Shown here: one piece after another, positions 18,231 through 26,463 of the stretch
Layout of the letters: each line of letters starts with the position of its first letter
Position numbering within the stretch: position 1 is the first letter of the stretch
Assembly (NCBI RefSeq): GCF_003058165.1
Contig: NZ_QBUC01000003.1
Location: 62,001 to 126,000 of the forward strand
From: Paenisporosarcina sp. OV554
Lineage (GTDB): Bacteria; Bacillota; Bacilli; Bacillales_A; Planococcaceae
Direction: 5' to 3'
DNA: 64,000 nt
Position numbers and translations under genes: made by a program
The notes under the pieces: model-generated
The model's input: only the letters and a program-made list of their open reading frames with translations
Told to the model about the DNA's origin: nothing
The model's database searches: none

Positions 18231-19390
18231 CCGTCATCTCTCCTTTTTAGTGGTGCACACCAAGCAAGTGCTAAAATTAACCAAAAATGCCGCCAATGCA
18301 ATGTATCGATGAACATACTATTGAATGTTAGTCCTATTAAAGAAGCACATATTATTAAAAAATATACTGCCGATTCATCGTATGATTGTTTATATGATTG
18401 AAATGCTTTGCGGATGCTAATACACAAAAAAAAGATAAATAATACAATGCTTATGATCCCATTTTCCGTAATGATTCGAGCATACAAACTGTGTGGAGCA
18501 ATTTGAAAAACATATTCAGATTGCCCAGGTCCGATACCAAATGGATTTTTTAAGCCCATTAAAAAGGCTTCTTTTTGTGTTGAAAATCGAGACTCATCGT
18601 ATCCTTGCAAGCTGAGTCTCGATTGAAATAGCTCTATCACAAATGGACTTTGAGCGAGCCAAACCAACACAGGAATAGATAAAACACCTAAACTGATGCT
18701 AGTTTTTAATCTTCTTCGGAATAGTTCTCGCTTGGTTAATAAAAAATAAATAAAAAAAGATATGACCAAGTTTCCCCAAGCTGCTCTAGAAAAACAAACG
18801 AAAATTGCAGTTAATAATAGTAAGAATGTAAATGAGTAAGCAATTTTTTTAAATATGGATGATTGTCCTTTTTCAAATAAACTAAAGGCATATAACGCTG
18901 GCACAATAAGAAATGGTCCGAAAACATTCGGATCTTTAAAAAATGCTTTTGCTCTTCCAAACATTAATAACGAATCACTAAAAGGAATGAGACCGAAATA
19001 CGCGAGAATTCCAATGGAAGCTGCTAGAACTCCTGAAATTAAATAGCCGTTCATTATCACAGTTAATAGAGAGGTTTTTAAAATTTGACTTACTCCTACT
19101 ACTACGAACCATGAAATCATTAAATAGCTTGTGATAGCTAGATAAGAAAGTGATCCGTGAACCTCGTTAGCAAATAAAAGTGAGATAAATTGGAAAATCA
19201 AAAATAGTAACATAACGATTAATGGGATGAAGACCTCTTGTGGAAATCTCACTAGGAAGAAAATCAACCCACAACATATAATCAGCACCATGAAAAAGTC
19301 ATATGGAGAAGGCTCTATCAAAACGAATGAGCTATTGAGCATCATTAAAAACAATAGATGAATTAGCCATTTTGGCGCTCTCTCAGTCAT
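18227..19390 (-). CDS. O-antigen ligase/polymerase-like membrane protein (Wzy)
   Basis: 387 residues with about ten hydrophobic segments and a large loop (about 225-300) carrying the Wzy_C-type stretch KNPFGIGPGQSEYVFQIAPHS. In this setting it should polymerise undecaprenyl-linked repeat units outside the membrane. Its stop overlaps the next gene by 4 nt and its start overlaps the flippase gene by 8 nt. Confidence 0.82.
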   Translation of the reverse strand: MTERAPKWLIHLLFLMMLNSSFVLIEPSPYDFFMVLIICCGLIFFLVRFPQEVFIPLIVMLLFLIFQFISLLFANEVHGSLSYLAITSYLMISWFVVVGVSQILKTSLLTVIMNGYLISGVLAASIGILAYFGLIPFSDSLLMFGRAKAFFKDPNVFGPFLIVPALYAFSLFEKGQSSIFKKIAYSFTFLLLLTAIFVCFSRAAWGNLVISFFIYFLLTKRELFRRRLKTSISLGVLSIPVLVWLAQSPFVIELFQSRLSLQGYDESRFSTQKEAFLMGLKNPFGIGPGQSEYVFQIAPHSLYARIITENGIISIVLFIFFLCISIRKAFQSYKQSYDESAVYFLIICASLIGLTFNSMFIDTLHWRHFWLILALAWCAPLKRRDDG

Positions 19391-20681
19391 GTTTAATTTC
19401 CTCCGACTTATATTCCTTTATCGTACTCCATGCAAATATCCCATGAATTATATAACCTGATGCACTCACTAAACTAATACATAATAGCGAGGTTGTCGGT
19501 GTAACAAAAAATTCTAAGGCCAAAAACAAAGAAACACAAATTAGTATAAATCGGATTAATTCACTTATAAATTGTTTTCCAAGTGCATTAAAAACGTAGA
19601 AATTAGCAGAAATCGGATTAATAATAATCTTCATAAAATATAAAACGGATAGAATTTGGATGAACTCAGCTGCTTGGATCCATTGTTCGCCAAAAACAAT
19701 TTTAATGGCTAAAGGTGCACATAACGCTACAAGTCCAATAATAATTAAACCTATAACAATCATTTTTTTTACTGTGTCCCAAAAAAATTGCCGAAAATGT
19801 TCTTGTGAATTTCTTGCTGTCTGTGCTGCTTGAGATAAATAAACTTGTGAAGCTGAAAACCCTATTAAACCTTCAGGTATTGTTAAGATCTTTTGAGCAA
19901 GAAAAAACCAACCTGCAGTTTTTGCATCAAAATGAGCTGCTAAATAAAAAATAGGCATTTGCGTACCCAAGCTATTTATTAAAGCGGCCCAACTAGAAAC
20001 AATGGGATATGATTTATAACCAATTAACACCTTAACAAGTGATTTTGCACTTATTTTAGATACAGCTTTATGTGTCCGTTTAATTAACCTAAAATAATCT
20101 AGCGAACCTGTCATTCTGCCGATGATTTCTCCTATAAGTAATCCAGGTAAACCAAGTTGGAATAGACCTAATGAGAGTTGCGAAGTAATTTGACTACTAT
20201 TCATGGTCATTTTCGCCCTAGAGATCATCATGTACTGCTCGTCTCTTAAAGCCCATGAGTTAAAAGCCTGGAATATGCCAATTCCTAGTAAACTTAAAGA
20301 CAACATCCACATATATGTTTCAAGTTCAGGCACATTCAATAATTTTGAAATCGGAATAAAGAAAAACAGTATACATAACAAAGCGCTGACGATAAAAGCT
20401 AAGATAATCGATAAAACGAGAAGATGAAAGGCTTCATCTTCATCTTCGGGAAGAGGTATTGCTGTTTCATATCTAAGAGAGACTAGAATTGTTCCTGTAA
20501 ACAATAGGGATAAAAAAACAGAATAAACACCAAACTCCTCTGGTGTATACAGTCTTGTTAATAATGGTGTTGTTAGTACTATTATTAAATTGGTTAACGC
20601 TGTTCCAGCCATTAATACTGACAAACTACGAATAAATGGATTTTTTAAAAGCTTATCCTTCCACTGCCACAGTTGTGTCAA
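19383..20681 (-). CDS. Polysaccharide flippase (Wzx, MATE/MVF-type)
   Basis: 432 residues, about 12 transmembrane segments. The N-terminal motif SLSVLMAGTALTNLIIVLTT and TRLYTPEEFGVYSVFLS are typical of Wzx-like oligosaccharide flippases that move lipid-linked repeat units across the membrane. The start is TTG 20681 (with GTGAGG about 10 nt upstream); no ATG gives a better fit. Confident on family. Confidence 0.87.
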   Translation of the reverse strand: MTQLWQWKDKLLKNPFIRSLSVLMAGTALTNLIIVLTTPLLTRLYTPEEFGVYSVFLSLLFTGTILVSLRYETAIPLPEDEDEAFHLLVLSIILAFIVSALLCILFFFIPISKLLNVPELETYMWMLSLSLLGIGIFQAFNSWALRDEQYMMISRAKMTMNSSQITSQLSLGLFQLGLPGLLIGEIIGRMTGSLDYFRLIKRTHKAVSKISAKSLVKVLIGYKSYPIVSSWAALINSLGTQMPIFYLAAHFDAKTAGWFFLAQKILTIPEGLIGFSASQVYLSQAAQTARNSQEHFRQFFWDTVKKMIVIGLIIIGLVALCAPLAIKIVFGEQWIQAAEFIQILSVLYFMKIIINPISANFYVFNALGKQFISELIRFILICVSLFLALEFFVTPTTSLLCISLVSASGYIIHGIFAWSTIKEYKSEEIKHD

Positions 20682-20722
20682 GTCACCATATCCTCACTCT
20701 CTTTCACCTAATATCTAGCGAT

Positions 20723-21472
20723 CTACACGGTTTCAACTAATCTAGGTGGCAACGTTACAAATTCAACTCCATCTACTACATGGTTTGCATTTCGTTGATA
20801 GTACTTAACCATTTCATTTCCTAGTTTTCGTTGAATCACAAGATAAGCTTGTTGTATTAAAAATGGACGTTTTTTAACGTCGTGAGCATCTGAAGCAATA
20901 AAATGAACCATCTGATGCTGACATAATTTTAATGCGAATTTTTTAAGTTCTTTGCCGTTTTCGCCACATACACTGCTAGCTGTAACTTGGACTAGTGCAC
21001 CTTTATTTACTAAATCCAATAACTTTTTAGGATGACGGCGAATTTCCGTATTCTTCTCTGCATGCGCAATGATTGGAATGAATCCCTTTAACTGTAGTTC
21101 GTAAAATATGGACTCGGTAAACTGCGGTATGTGTTGTGTTGGAAACTCAATTAATATATATTTCATACTGTCTGCTAGCGTCAATATTTCTGTTTCTAAC
21201 TCCTCCATGAACTCTCCATGAAGGTGAACTTCCATGCCAGATAAAATAGTAACTGGAATTTCTCTCTCTTGTAACAATGAGTTTAATACGTGAATAGAAT
21301 TTTTTATTTCGTTTGCATCTTGGTTAAATTGGCCGTTGCGATGATGCGGTGTTGCAACAATATGTGTCACTCCATTTTTCACAGCATTTTGAATCAGAAG
21401 CATAGCCTCTAATTCTGAAGTAGGTCCATCGTCTAAACCGGGTAACACATGATTGTGTAAATCTACGAGCAT
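20723..21472 (-). CDS. CpsB/YwqE-type tyrosine-protein phosphatase (PHP fold)
   Basis: 249 residues. DLHNHVLPGLDDGP (metal His5/His7), ATPHHRNGQF near 41 and IAHAEKN near 135 mark the PHP metal site; FIASDAHDVKKRP near 193 completes it. The family dephosphorylates the C-terminal tyrosines of the BY-kinase encoded directly upstream, setting polymer length or output. Gene order kinase-phosphatase-flippase matches other Firmicute capsule operons. Confidence 0.9.
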   Translation of the reverse strand: MLVDLHNHVLPGLDDGPTSELEAMLLIQNAVKNGVTHIVATPHHRNGQFNQDANEIKNSIHVLNSLLQEREIPVTILSGMEVHLHGEFMEELETEILTLADSMKYILIEFPTQHIPQFTESIFYELQLKGFIPIIAHAEKNTEIRRHPKKLLDLVNKGALVQVTASSVCGENGKELKKFALKLCQHQMVHFIASDAHDVKKRPFLIQQAYLVIQRKLGNEMVKYYQRNANHVVDGVEFVTLPPRLVETV

Positions 21473-21485
21473 ATCGACTCACTCC

Positions 21486-22796
21486 TTAATTGTAATAAGA
21501 ATAAGAACGGACGGAGCCTTTTGATTTATTGATGATCGTTCCAATTAGAGGTGCTTGGACTTGTTTTAACAGCTCAATTGAATAAATAGCTTGTTCTACT
21601 TTAGAAGACTCAGCATTCACCACATACAAACACCCATCTACGTTTGCAGATATATGTAATGTGTCAGCAACCAGTAATGGTGGAGTGTCAACAATGATTA
21701 TGTCGAATTGGTTCTTCAATTCTTCTAGAAGTTGTACAAATTTAGTAGAAGATAATAACTCAGTTGGATTAGGCGGAACAGGACCAGCGCTAATAAAAGA
21801 TAAATTTGGTACTTCAGTGGACTGAATAATCTCATGCAAAGTGCATTGTCCAGCTAAATACGATGTTATTCCTATACGTTTTGGTAAATGAAATAAATTA
21901 CGACCAGTTCCTCTTCGCAAATCCGCATCAATAAAGACGGTTTTTTTTTGATCCATCGCAAATACAATACTTAAATTTGCACTAACAAAAGATTTACCAT
22001 CACCCGACTCTGCACTCGTAACTAGAAGCGTTTTTGCATTGTTCTTTGAAAGTACATAAAGTAAATTCGCACGAATGGAGCGAAACATTTCTGTAAATAC
22101 ATCGAAAGTAGGTAGATCATGTATGAGTTTGCCTTCACCTGGAGGCACTAATCCAATGACGGGTAACGCTAATGCTTTTTCTGCTTTTTCAGAGGAGTCA
22201 ACTAGAGTAAAGAACATCTCTTGAATCAAGATGAATGAATAACTAGCTAAAAATCCAATGATTGCAGAAATAATAAAAAATAGTGCAGTAATTGGTTTGA
22301 CTGACTTTGTATCTTCATTTACAGTTGCTTGACTTAAGATATGTACGTTTTCTAAGTTCATGAGTGTTTTGATTTCTTCTTGGAATGTTGTAGCCAATGT
22401 ATTTGCTAATGCAGCTGCTTTTTCTGGCGTTTTCTCTTCAGCTAAAATGGTTAGTATTTGTGAATTAATACTTGATTGAATTTCAACTTTTTGGCTGATT
22501 TCTCCTTTTTTATACGTTTCGTCCAGTGAACCATTAACCTTAGTTAAGATACGATTACTTTTCATTAAATATTTATATGTTTCAATCAGTCGTAAATTCG
22601 CATCAATTTCTCCACTCGACACGACATTTGCAGTCGTGAAATTCACAAGAACGTCTGTCTTTGCTTCAAATTTTGGAGGAATAGCAAAACTCGAAAATCC
22701 ACCAATTAGGGTTATATAAAAAGTGACCAGCAATATGACTTTCTTCTTCTTTTTAAACAATCGAATAAAATCACGTATTTCCATTGTTCGATTCAT
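21486..22796 (-). CDS. Fused Wzz-type adaptor and BY tyrosine autokinase (CpsC-CpsD fusion)
   Basis: 436 residues. Part 1 is a Wzz/CpsC-like module with transmembrane helices at about 19-38 and 170-192 enclosing an outer region. Part 2 is a BY-kinase with Walker A SAESGDGKS (261-269), Walker A' TVFIDADLR (about 286-294) and Walker B IIIVDTPPL. The C-terminus SVRSYSYYN supplies the autophosphorylated tyrosine cluster (three Tyr in six residues). Firmicutes usually have the two parts as separate genes, so a short fused form is notable. It controls polymerisation with the YwqE-type phosphatase next door. Confidence 0.88.
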   Translation of the reverse strand: MNRTMEIRDFIRLFKKKKKVILLVTFYITLIGGFSSFAIPPKFEAKTDVLVNFTTANVVSSGEIDANLRLIETYKYLMKSNRILTKVNGSLDETYKKGEISQKVEIQSSINSQILTILAEEKTPEKAAALANTLATTFQEEIKTLMNLENVHILSQATVNEDTKSVKPITALFFIISAIIGFLASYSFILIQEMFFTLVDSSEKAEKALALPVIGLVPPGEGKLIHDLPTFDVFTEMFRSIRANLLYVLSKNNAKTLLVTSAESGDGKSFVSANLSIVFAMDQKKTVFIDADLRRGTGRNLFHLPKRIGITSYLAGQCTLHEIIQSTEVPNLSFISAGPVPPNPTELLSSTKFVQLLEELKNQFDIIIVDTPPLLVADTLHISANVDGCLYVVNAESSKVEQAIYSIELLKQVQAPLIGTIINKSKGSVRSYSYYN

Positions 22797-22801
22797 GAAC
22801 T

Positions 22802-23434
22802 TTAATAAGCCCCCTTGCCTTTATAAATTGCCACAAATGTAAGGATGAAAATTTTCATGTCTAATTTAAATGAACAATTTTCAATGTAAAATAAATCATG
22901 TTCTATTTTATGCCCATGACAAGAATCTGCTCGCCCATTTACTTGAGCCCATCCAGTCAATCCAGGTTTCAATAACAAACGTTTCCTTTGCTTTTCGTTA
23001 TACCACTGTGTTATTTCTGGTACTTCCGGCCGAGGTCCAATCAAACTCATTTCACCTCGTAACACATTGAAGAGTTGGGGTATCTCATCAATACTGCTTT
23101 TTCTTAAAAACATTCCAATCTTTGTGATTTCTAAATTGTGAGCTGACTTAAAAATAAAATTATCTGGAACGCCATAGTTCCATTCGTGTTTAGGCTTGTT
23201 ACTATTTATTTTATTGTGTTTCATGGTGCGGAATTTAAATATTTGAAAAGGTTGATTTGATTGTCCAATCCTGGTTTGTGTAAACAAAAGTGGTGTACCT
23301 GAAGACAAAAGTAAAAAGAGTGAGATGATTGGGTAAAGAGGTAATAGTAAGAGCAGCAAAATTAGAGAGACACACACGTCGAAACAGCGTTTACCATATC
23401 GCTCATAAATAAACGGTTCAATTGTCACATGCAA
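22802..23434 (-). CDS. Initiating sugar-phosphate transferase (EpsL/TuaA-like)
   Basis: 210 residues. Starts YERYGKRCFDVCVSL with one hydrophobic hairpin (about 20-42), then QIFKFRTMK, RKSSIDEIPQLFNVLRGEM with the catalytic Asp-Glu pair, IGPRPEVP and KPGLTGWAQVNGR, the full signature of small monotopic phosphoglycosyl transferases. It puts the first sugar-phosphate on undecaprenyl phosphate. Start is unclear: TTG 23434 or GTG 23428 have no good ribosome site, while a CTG at 23455 lies 8 nt after GGAG. First gene of the operon. Confidence 0.9.
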   Translation of the reverse strand: MHVTIEPFIYERYGKRCFDVCVSLILLLLLLPLYPIISLFLLLSSGTPLLFTQTRIGQSNQPFQIFKFRTMKHNKINSNKPKHEWNYGVPDNFIFKSAHNLEITKIGMFLRKSSIDEIPQLFNVLRGEMSLIGPRPEVPEITQWYNEKQRKRLLLKPGLTGWAQVNGRADSCHGHKIEHDLFYIENCSFKLDMKIFILTFVAIYKGKGAY

Positions 23435-23455
23435 TAATGAACGAATTCTTTCCAG

Positions 23456-23689
23456 ACCTTACACTCCTCTGTCTTTTTTGAGATTTTATTTATAATTTTA
23501 GATTTCAACATGCCTAGTTGATTGTATTCGGGGTTTTCCACAAGCAGAACTACTTATGACCTAGTGTCGTTATGAATCAAAAAAAATTTAAACATGTACA
23601 AGACGTTTGTAGTATGTTCTCTAATTCAAATGTACTTTATTTTGATAAAAGTTCCGTCCATACTTCTTTACATTTTTAATTTCGACAAC
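23456..23689. other. Leader/promoter region of the exopolysaccharide operon
   Basis: About 230 bp AT-rich. It must hold the operon promoter on the minus strand; a possible TTGATT-17-ATAAGT pair near 23550-23580 is weak. AGAGGAG at 23464-23470 is the ribosome site that would serve a CTG start at 23455. Confidence 0.35.
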
Positions 23690-23735
23690 AAAAAAGCACG
23701 TCTTTCGAAATTAATCGAAAGACGTGCTTTTTTGA
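23688..23735. terminator. Strong bidirectional terminator downstream of ssrA copy 1
   Basis: A 19-bp perfect stem (AAAAAAGCACGTCTTTCGA and its complement) with a 6-nt loop and T/A runs on both sides. Confidence 0.9.
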
Positions 23736-23768
23736 AAAGATTATATCCACTTACATAAATCATGTAAA

Positions 23769-24120
23769 TGGAGACGGTGGGAATCGAACCCGCGTCCAGA
23801 AACTCCAACACTTAAGCTTCTACGCGTGTATCTTGCCTATTAAATTTCGCGCAGCATTATGCCGACAAGCGGGCGTCTTGTGCGCTAACTTGAGAGTCTC
23901 TTGTTGGTAGCTCAAGTGGCACTACCAACCGTATCCCACTAAAAGTTGAGCTTTACCTAGACACATGGGCGATGGATGTATAGAGCAGATCCGAGCTTAC
24001 GTTGCGAATGCTAAGTTGTTGTTTGTTTTACCTGTTATTATAAAGTCCGTTTTTACGGAGCCGAGTATCCGACGCGGAACTCAGGCTCAGACTATCCCTG
24101 TTCGAATCCATAACGTCCCC
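23769..24120 (-). ncRNA. ssrA: tmRNA, second diverged copy (tag ends Ala-Thr)
   Basis: 352 nt on the minus strand: 5' GGGGACGTTATGG, 3' GGTTCGATTCCCACCGTCTCCA, with no encoded CCA. The tag frame (24032 down to 23997) reads GGT AAA ACA AAC AAC AAC TTA GCA TTC GCA ACG TAA, i.e. GKTNNNLAFAT. The last residue is Thr where tmRNA tags end in Ala-Ala. Against copy 2 the last 130 nt are nearly identical, but the middle has diverged with pairing kept in a pseudoknot stem (TTGGTAG/CTACCAA). Two lesions in the tRNA-like domain are an extra A in GGATTCGAACAGG and a C-A mismatch in the T stem. It may be a decaying or specialised copy. Confidence 0.9.
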
Positions 24121-24131
24121 TTTTATGGAAT

Positions 24132-24159
24132 AATATAAGCTTTACATTCGACATCACAA
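24132..24159 (-). promoter_or_regulatory. Possible promoter of ssrA copy 1
   Basis: On the minus strand TTGTGA (24159-24154), 16-nt spacer, TATATT (24137-24132), ending 11 nt before the tmRNA 5' end. A weak match, but the position fits direct initiation near the mature end. Confidence 0.45.
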
Positions 24160-24188
24160 ACGTACTATACTTAATGAAAGACATCTAA

Positions 24189-24299
24189 GAAACGGCAAGT
24201 GAAGTAAATGACAAAGTTCAGGAAATTGCAGCCATCTCAGAAGAATCAGCAGCAAGAATCAAAGAAGCATCTGCCACTACACAGACACAGGGCGGATAA
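24189..24299 (+). pseudogene. Methyl-accepting chemotaxis protein, C-terminal remnant
   Basis: 36 codons plus TAA read ETASEVNDKVQEIAAISEES, AARIKEASATTQTQGG: the end of an MCP signalling/adaptation helix, where EIAAISEESAA precedes the C-terminus. Nothing of the receptor remains upstream, and an ssrA gene lies there on the other strand. The fragment still keeps its terminator. Confidence 0.75.
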
Positions 24300-24313
24300 A
24301 TCATAACACAACC

Positions 24314-24359
24314 AAAGAGCCACGATCACCGAGTCATCCTCGGTAATCGCGGCTTTTTA
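24314..24359 (+). terminator. Terminator of the former chemoreceptor gene
   Basis: AGCCACGATCACCGAG pairs with CTCGGTAATCGCGGCT (two mismatches), followed by TTTTTAT. A related hairpin with the same flank occurs at 25925-25972. Confidence 0.75.
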
Positions 24360-24455
24360 TATCTTCATTAATCGAATTCAATCAAATGGATACCTTTATG
24401 GAGCTTTAGATCAGATCAATAGTTAAGCTTCTATATACTTCTAGAGTTGTAGATC

Positions 24456-25688
24456 CTAAGATTTCATAGAAACTACTGTACCTTCTTTACGTTCTTTAGC
24501 ATACTCAGCTGTAGCTGTGAACAGTACGTCAGAAGAAGAATTCAGTGCAGTTTCACAAGAATCTTGAACAACACCGATGATAAAACCAACAGCAACAACC
24601 TGCATTGCAATATCATTTGGAACTCCAAATAAATTACATGCTAGTGGGATAAGTAATAGTGATCCGCCTGCAACACCTGATGCACCTGCAGCAGAGATAG
24701 CTGCTACAACAGAAAGCATAAGTGCAGTCACAAAATCAACTTCAATACCAAGCGTATTTACTGTTGCAAGAGTTAGTACAGCAATTGTAACGGCTGCACC
24801 AGCCATATTAATTGTAGCACCTAGAGGGATTGACACTGCATAAGTATCCTCATCTAAGCCTAGTTTTTCACATAATTTCATATTTACCGGAATATTTGCA
24901 GCTGAACTACGTGTAAAGAATGCCGTAATACCACTTTCTCTTAAAACCATTAAAACAAGTGGATAAGGATTTTTTCGTGTATAGATGAATACGATTAACG
25001 GATTCACTACAAGTGCGATAAACAACATACATCCAACTAGAATTAAAATTAATCTACCGTAATCAAGTAAAGCAGAAAGACCACTTGTTACAATTGCACT
25101 AAAAACAAGCCCCATAATACCAAGCGGTGCTAAATTAATCACCCATTGTACTATTTTAGTGATTGCATCCGAAAAATTACCTAACATGTCTTTCGTATTT
25201 TGATTCGCATTTTTTAATGCAATCCCAAGAACGATTGCCCACATTAATATACCTAGATAGTTAGCATTTACTACTGCATCAATTGGATTAGCAACTAAGT
25301 TAAATAGTAATGTTTGAATAACTTCAACAATACCTTCTGGTGGAGATATGTCTCCTGCTCCTGTTGTCAGTGTTAATGTAACTGGGAACAAAAAGCTTGC
25401 AACTACAGCGACAGCCCCAGCTAGGAATGTACCAATAGCATAAAGACCAAGAATCGATTTCATATTCGTTTTCTTACCACTTTTATGTACGGCAATCGCA
25501 TGCATCACTAAGAATAATACTAATATTGGTGCAACTGCCTTTAATGCACCGACAAATAAAGAACCGAAAATGGAGATCCAACTTGCGGCTTTAGGAACCG
25601 TTAAAGCTAAGATAAGACCGACAATAATACCAATCATAATCCTTTTTACAAGGCTCACTTGATTCCATTTAACAAATAAATTTTTCAT
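24456..25688 (-). CDS. sstT: Sodium:serine/threonine symporter
   Basis: 410 residues from ATG 25688, which has GGGGG about 8 nt upstream; the longer frame to 25736 has no such site. DAACS family: eight or so membrane helices, the re-entrant serine-rich loop [17 protein letters not shown] near 275, and the SstT-type end [33 protein letters not shown]. It imports serine and threonine with Na+. The final [23 protein letters not shown] is typical of SstT. Confidence 0.93.
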   Translation of the reverse strand: MKNLFVKWNQVSLVKRIMIGIIVGLILALTVPKAASWISIFGSLFVGALKAVAPILVLFLVMHAIAVHKSGKKTNMKSILGLYAIGTFLAGAVAVVASFLFPVTLTLTTGAGDISPPEGIVEVIQTLLFNLVANPIDAVVNANYLGILMWAIVLGIALKNANQNTKDMLGNFSDAITKIVQWVINLAPLGIMGLVFSAIVTSGLSALLDYGRLILILVGCMLFIALVVNPLIVFIYTRKNPYPLVLMVLRESGITAFFTRSSAANIPVNMKLCEKLGLDEDTYAVSIPLGATINMAGAAVTIAVLTLATVNTLGIEVDFVTALMLSVVAAISAAGASGVAGGSLLLIPLACNLFGVPNDIAMQVVAVGFIIGVVQDSCETALNSSSDVLFTATAEYAKERKEGTVVSMKS

Positions 25689-25736
25689 TCTACCATCCCC
25701 CAAAATTTTCTTAAAACACGCATAAAAAACGCACAA

Positions 25737-25985
25737 TCACTTCTCCCCGTTAAAATAATGTGTACTTATTTTAACTTTAAATAGACTGATATTTTATTCT
25801 AACACAAATTTTTAGAATGTTATATCGATTTTTTTTGTTATATTTTAGGATATCTTATGAAAACCGTCCTTGTGTTAGCTGCAATTTTGGGAGCATATGG
25901 ACAGGGCAGGGACATCATAAAACAACAAAAAAGCCACAATCCTGAATTATCTTCAGTAATTGTAGCTTTTAAAGTTTTACTTCAT
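25737..25985. other. Gap upstream of sstT with a terminator-like hairpin
   Basis: Holds the sstT promoter (not clearly defined) and a hairpin at 25925-25972 (AAAGCCACAATCCTGAA/TTCAGTAATTGTAGCTTT, imperfect). The bases before it (ACAGGGC, ATCATAA, ACAAC) also match the region before the hairpin at 24314, suggesting a copied segment. Confidence 0.5.
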
Positions 25986-26115
25986 TGTTGATTGGAGCGA
26001 AGACCGGCGACTCCTGGGGGAATAGCATGAGCAGAAGACCCCGCAGAGAGCGTTAGCGAATAAGGAGGCTGAAGCCATGCCCCCGGAAAGCGTCCGGTCA
26101 TAGCGGAAATCAACA
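25986..26115. repeat. Bacillales-type GC-rich intergenic palindromic repeat
   Basis: About 130 bp bounded by TGTTGATT ... AATCAACA inverted ends. Inside are GGAGCGAAGACCGG, GACTCCTGGGGGAAT, AGACCCCGCAG, GCGTTAGCGAATAAGGAGGC and CGGAAAGCGTCCGGTC, the block order seen in a repeat widespread between genes of Bacillus and relatives. Much richer in G+C than its flanks. A minus-strand reading frame across it is a by-product. Confidence 0.85.
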
Positions 26116-26286
26116 TGATGATTATTAAGATTCTTTTTACTAAAAAATCACTTATTTGAATGCCATTAGATGAAAAAACGTGCATTTAGGTGAAAAAGTA
26201 AAAACGTTCCAACGATTTTTCAGCACCTAATAGGGTACCGTCCTATACGCGAATTGGAAATATTAAAGACACCTGATTTTTTAGAC
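26116..26286. other. Intergenic stretch without recognised features
   Basis: AT-rich sequence between the repeat and the nucleoside transporter terminator. No gene or signal could be supported. Confidence 0.4.
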
Positions 26287-26327
26287 ACAAAAAAACCTCC
26301 TAATCATAATTGATTTAGAAGGTTCTT
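26287..26327 (-). terminator. Terminator downstream of the nucleoside transporter
   Basis: AACCTTCTAAATCA/TGATTAGGAGGTT with a short loop, followed by T7 on the minus strand. It is about 140 nt beyond the stop codon. Confidence 0.7.
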
Positions 26328-26463
26328 TGGTAATCTTTACAGTAAGACGAGAATGGAGATAAAATATTAAAATTCGTATCCCGTTCTTTTATGTCCCAGG
26401 AATACTTATAAGCATTCGCTGGGTTGTTGCTTTTATTAGGGTTTTGGATGACACTATTTCTAA

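Noticed and set aside
25857-25990. Possible 44-codon frame upstream of sstT
   Set aside because: It runs through a hairpin and into the repeat; composition is not protein-like past the first 15 codons.
25982-26185. 67-codon minus-strand frame
   Set aside because: It lies across the Bacillales palindromic repeat and resembles no protein.
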